Below are positions 6,828 to 10,067 of a stretch of 10,067 nt of DNA, piece by piece (within the stretch, counting starts at the first letter, position 1; every line of letters begins with the position of its first letter). Where the stretch lies: contig CANHOY010000043.1 in the NCBI GenBank assembly GCA_947462495.1, forward strand, positions 1-10,067. Direction: 5' to 3'. The position numbers and the translations under genes are program-made. This DNA comes from Bacteroidota bacterium (GTDB taxonomy: Bacteria > Bacteroidota > Bacteroidia > Chitinophagales > Chitinophagaceae). Below the pieces are notes generated by a model, which was given only the letters and a program-made list of their open reading frames with translations, did not search any database and was not told the origin of the DNA.

Positions 6828-8951
6828 ATGAAAAAAAACATCTATCATTTCATTCCATCTCTTGCAATTTTTTGCTTTTTAGGATTAGCGCTTTCTTCTT
6901 GTAGTAATCAAAGAAGTAGTACCCCTAAAGTTTTAATTTTTTCTAAAACAGCTGGCTATCATCATGCCTCTATTCCAATGGGAATTAAAGCCATTCAAGA
7001 TCTAGGATTGAAAAACGGTTTTGAAGTAGATACTACCACTGATGCAAATAAATTTGCAGAAGACAGTTTGAAAAAATATGCAGCCCTAATATTTTTAAGC
7101 AGTACGGGAGAATTATTAACAGGCAATCAAGAAATTGCTTTGGAAAGATATATTCAATCAGGCGGTGGATTTGTAGGAATACATGCCGCTACCGATGCGG
7201 AGTATGATTGGAATTGGTATGTTAATATGATTGGTGCTTCTTTTTTAAGCCACCCAGATCAACAAGAAGCTACTTTAGTGATTAATGATAAAACACATCC
7301 TTCTACCGATAGCTTACCCGCCACTTGGTCAAGAAAAGATGAGTGGTATAATTTTAAAAATGTAAGCAAGGATATTAAAGTGCTAATTAGTATAGATGAA
7401 AAATCATACGAAGGCGGAAAAAATGGCGACTCACATCCAATGGCTTGGTACCATAATTATGATGGCGGTCGTGTTTTTTATACCGAATTAGGCCATACTG
7501 ATGAATCTTATGCCGACCCCTTGTATTTAAAACATATTTTAGGTGGTATTCAATATGCTATGGGCGATAATTCTTCAGATTATAGTAAAGCGCATAGTGT
7601 GTATGCCCCAGATGAAAGTCATTTTACTAAAGTACAATTAGTAACAGGTACTTTTTTTGAACCTACCGAAATAACTATACTACCCAATCTTGATGTATTA
7701 GTAGTGCAACGTAGAGGCGAAATTTATTTGTACAATAGTCAAACTAAAAAAATAAAGCAGGCCGGTTTCTTAAATGTGTATTGGAAAACTGATGCAAAAG
7801 GCGTCAATGCAGAAGAAGGTTTATTAGGCGTTAAGCTAGATCCAGATTTTGCAAAAAATCATTATGTATACATGTACTATAGCGCGCCCGATTCTTCTGT
7901 GAACAGAGTCTCTAGATTTACTTTAGAGAACGACACCATTATCAATAGCTCTGAAAAAATTGTCTTACAATTTTATGAACAAAGAGATATTTGTTGCCAT
8001 ACGGGTGGTTCCATTGCTTTTGGACCTGATAAAACATTATTTGTTTCTACAGGAGATAACACCACTCCATTTGATGAACCAAAACAAAAGTATGTAAGCA
8101 ATGGCTATGCACCTTTGGATGACCGACCTGGTCATGAACAATATGATGAGCGTCGCAGCTCGGGCAATACCAACGATTTAAGAGGTAAAATTTTACGTAT
8201 CAAAGTAAAAGAGGATGGCTCTTATGAAATTCCTGAAGGAAATTTATTTCCAAAAGGTACTGATAAAACAAGACCCGAAATTTATGTGATGGGCAATCGC
8301 AATCCATATAGAATTTCTGTAGATCAAAAAAATGGCAATTTATATTGGGGTGAAGTGGGTCCTGATGCCAATAACGATAGTTTAGACATTCGTGGACCAC
8401 GTGGTTATGATGAAGTAAATCAAGCTCGTAAAGCTGGTTATTTTGGTTGGCCTTTCTTTATAGGAAACAATTACCCTTATCATTTATATGATTATGCTAC
8501 TGGTAAAACTGGCCCTACGATGGATCCAGCTAAGCCAATTAATAATTCAAGAAATAATACCGGATTAACCGAATTACCTCCTGCACAACCTGCATTTATA
8601 TGGTACCCTTATGCAGTGTCCCCAGACTTTCCTAGCTTAGGCGCTGGTGGTCGTACTGCAATGGCTGGTCCAATTTATTACAGCGATTTATATCCTAAAG
8701 AAACTAGATACCCTTCCTATTATGATGGTAAATTTTTCTTTTACGAATGGATGCGTGGATTTATTAAAGCTGTAAGCATGAAAGCCAATGGTGATTATGA
8801 CAGAATGGAACCATTTATGGGAAATACTAAATTTAATTCGGCGATTGATGTGGAAGTTGGACCTGATGGTCGTTTTTATATTTTGGAATATGGAAGTGGT
8901 TGGTTTAGTAAAAATGAAAATGCGGGATTAGTTCGTATTGATTATAAATGA
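6828..8951 (+). CDS. ThuA-like domain fused to PQQ-dependent glucose/sorbosone dehydrogenase-like propeller, lipoprotein
   Basis: This is a complete 707-residue frame. Residues 1-25 form a lipoprotein signal ending LALSSC, with Cys25 as the lipidation site. Residues 34-247 are a ThuA-like (trehalose-utilisation, glutamine-amidotransferase-like) domain: VLIFSKTAGYHHASIP, SGGGFVGIHAATDAEYDW, HPMAWYH and GGRVFYTELGHTDESY. Residues 265-707 are a six-bladed GSDH-like propeller: EEGLLGV (329-335), HTGGSIAFGPD (391-401), GDN (409-411), LRGKILRI (451-458), GNRNPYR (489-495), WGEVGPDA (507-514) and ILEYGSGW (685-692). His391 matches the catalytic-base histidine of soluble PQQ glucose dehydrogenases. 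The family oxidises aldose sugars or sorbosone using PQQ and calcium; the substrate here is unknown. No cytochrome c CxxCH motif or C-terminal carbohydrate-binding extension is present, unlike longer fusions of this type. The start is preceded by the A-rich ATTAAAAACAC. Confidence 0.9.
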   Translation: MKKNIYHFIPSLAIFCFLGLALSSCSNQRSSTPKVLIFSKTAGYHHASIPMGIKAIQDLGLKNGFEVDTTTDANKFAEDSLKKYAALIFLSSTGELLTGNQEIALERYIQSGGGFVGIHAATDAEYDWNWYVNMIGASFLSHPDQQEATLVINDKTHPSTDSLPATWSRKDEWYNFKNVSKDIKVLISIDEKSYEGGKNGDSHPMAWYHNYDGGRVFYTELGHTDESYADPLYLKHILGGIQYAMGDNSSDYSKAHSVYAPDESHFTKVQLVTGTFFEPTEITILPNLDVLVVQRRGEIYLYNSQTKKIKQAGFLNVYWKTDAKGVNAEEGLLGVKLDPDFAKNHYVYMYYSAPDSSVNRVSRFTLENDTIINSSEKIVLQFYEQRDICCHTGGSIAFGPDKTLFVSTGDNTTPFDEPKQKYVSNGYAPLDDRPGHEQYDERRSSGNTNDLRGKILRIKVKEDGSYEIPEGNLFPKGTDKTRPEIYVMGNRNPYRISVDQKNGNLYWGEVGPDANNDSLDIRGPRGYDEVNQARKAGYFGWPFFIGNNYPYHLYDYATGKTGPTMDPAKPINNSRNNTGLTELPPAQPAFIWYPYAVSPDFPSLGAGGRTAMAGPIYYSDLYPKETRYPSYYDGKFFFYEWMRGFIKAVSMKANGDYDRMEPFMGNTKFNSAIDVEVGPDGRFYILEYGSGWFSKNENAGLVRIDYK

Positions 8952-8964
8952 TAAAATTAAGGTT

Positions 8965-10067
8965 ATGGATAAAAGACAATTTATAAAAGACGTTTTGTTA
9001 ACCACCATGGCAGCCCCATTAGGGTTGGCTGGTATGGCACAAAGTTTTAAACTTAAAGAAAATGTACCTGCTGCTTTATTAGCGAAGGATGATGACTTTT
9101 GGTTAACCATTAGAAATCAATATCTGCTCAAACCAGATTATATAAATCTAGAAAACGGTTATTATAATTTTATACCTCAACCTATATTAGATAAATTGAT
9201 TGAACACATTAAAGAAGTGAATTACCAAGGTTCTTATTATATGAGAACCGTTCAATGGGATAATAAAAAGAAAATTGCTGCTAGGCTTGCTGGTATAGCA
9301 GGTTGCCTGCCAGAAGAAATGGCCATTACTAGAAACACAACCGAGTCATTGGATTTAGTGATTGGTGGTTTTGACTGGAAAGCGGGCGATGAAGCAATAA
9401 TGACCATACAGGATTATGGTGCTATGTTGGATATGTTTGAGCAAGTGAAAAACAGATATGGTGTGGTCAATATAAAAGTATCCGTTCCACTGCATCCTAA
9501 AAATGACGAAGAAATTGTAAACCTGTATGCGAATGCTATTACCCCTAAAACAAAAGTGATTCATGTTAGCCACATGATAAATATTACGGGACAAATATTG
9601 CCTATTCGTAAAATTTGTGACATGGCACATGCAAAAGGTGTACAAGTAATTGTAGATGGTGCCCATGCTTTTGCACATGTAAAATTTCGTATTGATGAAC
9701 TTAATTGTGATTATTATGCAGCTTCTTTACACAAGTGGATGAGTACCCCACTTGGAGCAGGTTTATTATACATCAATAAAAATAATATAAAAAATTTATG
9801 GCCTTTATTGGGCGATGGTGAAAAAGACCTTACTAAAATTAGCAGACTCAATCATATAGGTACCCACCCAGTCCATACCGATTTAACCATTAATGATTCT
9901 ATGGATTATTATGAAATGATTGGTGCAGAACGTAAAGAAGCCAGAATGTACTTTTTACAAAACTATTGGACAAGCAAAGTTAGAAACCTACCAAGAATTA
10001 TTTTAAATACCCCAGCAGATGCAAAAAGAAGTTGTGGTATAGCCAATATAGGTATTGAAGGTATTAC
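8965..10067 (+). CDS. Class V aminotransferase-fold PLP enzyme, isopenicillin-N-epimerase-like, with Tat-like leader (3' end missing)
   Basis: About 367 codons are visible before the edge. The N-terminus MDKRQFIKDVLLTTMAAPLG resembles a Tat signal of the (K/R)RxF(I/L)K type but has Lys-Arg in place of Arg-Arg. The catalytic domain follows: YINLENGYYNFIPQPILD (substrate-side entry), RNTTESLDLVIGG (phosphate-binding turn), then VIVDGAHAFAH with Asp231 (binds the PLP nitrogen) and His234, and SLHKWMSTPLGAG with Lys257 as the Schiff-base lysine. Class V members include cysteine desulfurases, isopenicillin N epimerase and kynureninase-like enzymes; the DGAHA and HKW pairing fits the epimerase-like subgroup, whose substrates are mostly unknown. 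It starts 13 bases after the upstream lipoprotein gene, after TAAGG at 8958-8962, which is only two bases from the ATG, so cotranscription is likely. Confidence 0.88.
   Translation, partial: MDKRQFIKDVLLTTMAAPLGLAGMAQSFKLKENVPAALLAKDDDFWLTIRNQYLLKPDYINLENGYYNFIPQPILDKLIEHIKEVNYQGSYYMRTVQWDNKKKIAARLAGIAGCLPEEMAITRNTTESLDLVIGGFDWKAGDEAIMTIQDYGAMLDMFEQVKNRYGVVNIKVSVPLHPKNDEEIVNLYANAITPKTKVIHVSHMINITGQILPIRKICDMAHAKGVQVIVDGAHAFAHVKFRIDELNCDYYAASLHKWMSTPLGAGLLYINKNNIKNLWPLLGDGEKDLTKISRLNHIGTHPVHTDLTINDSMDYYEMIGAERKEARMYFLQNYWTSKVRNLPRIILNTPADAKRSCGIANIGIEGI

Noticed and set aside
8200..9678. Minus-strand frames at 8200-8400, 8928-9110 and 9355-9678.
   Set aside because: All are antisense to the lipoprotein and aminotransferase genes, whose motifs fix the plus-strand frames.

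Overview
The window reads as a low-GC chromosome segment of a Bacteroidota bacterium, most likely a Chitinophagaceae-like member of the Sphingobacteriia/Chitinophagia. The support is indirect: A/T-rich leaders ending in runs such as ATTAAAAAC with no clear Shine-Dalgarno site, a giant repeat-built secreted protein, and a ThuA/sugar-dehydrogenase lipoprotein fusion of the kind common in this phylum. The family-level placement is inference from style, not from a marker gene.

Left half (1-5745, minus strand): one uninterrupted reading frame of 1915 codons that starts at 5745 and runs off the left edge. It encodes a secreted, modular surface protein. After a signal peptide come three parallel beta-helix modules. 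Each opens with a 'GD..(V/I)...GTY.E' motif and closes with an 'RP.P.G...D(M/I/V)GA(I/V/F)E' motif. They are separated by fibronectin-III-like pairs, and a final segment carries FG-GAP/VCBS-like Asp-rich loops. The C-terminus, and with it any secretion or anchoring domain, lies outside the window.

Centre (5746-6102): an A/T-rich divergent intergenic region. Its only G/C-rich element is a 7-bp inverted repeat with a C-rich loop (on the minus strand), 40-62 bases upstream of the giant gene's start codon.

Right half (plus strand): a DUF421/YetF-type membrane protein (6103-6654); then a lipoprotein fusing a ThuA-like domain to a PQQ-dependent glucose/sorbosone dehydrogenase-like beta-propeller (6828-8951); then, 13 bases downstream, a class V PLP-dependent aminotransferase-fold protein with a Tat-like leader (8965 to the right edge). 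The last two are probably cotranscribed and both appear to act outside the cytoplasm, which suggests oxidation or turnover of sugars and amino compounds at the cell envelope. There is no evidence in the window of mobile elements, CRISPR, tRNA or rRNA. I see no complete undescribed system. The most unusual items are the triplicated giant protein and the leader hairpin in front of it.
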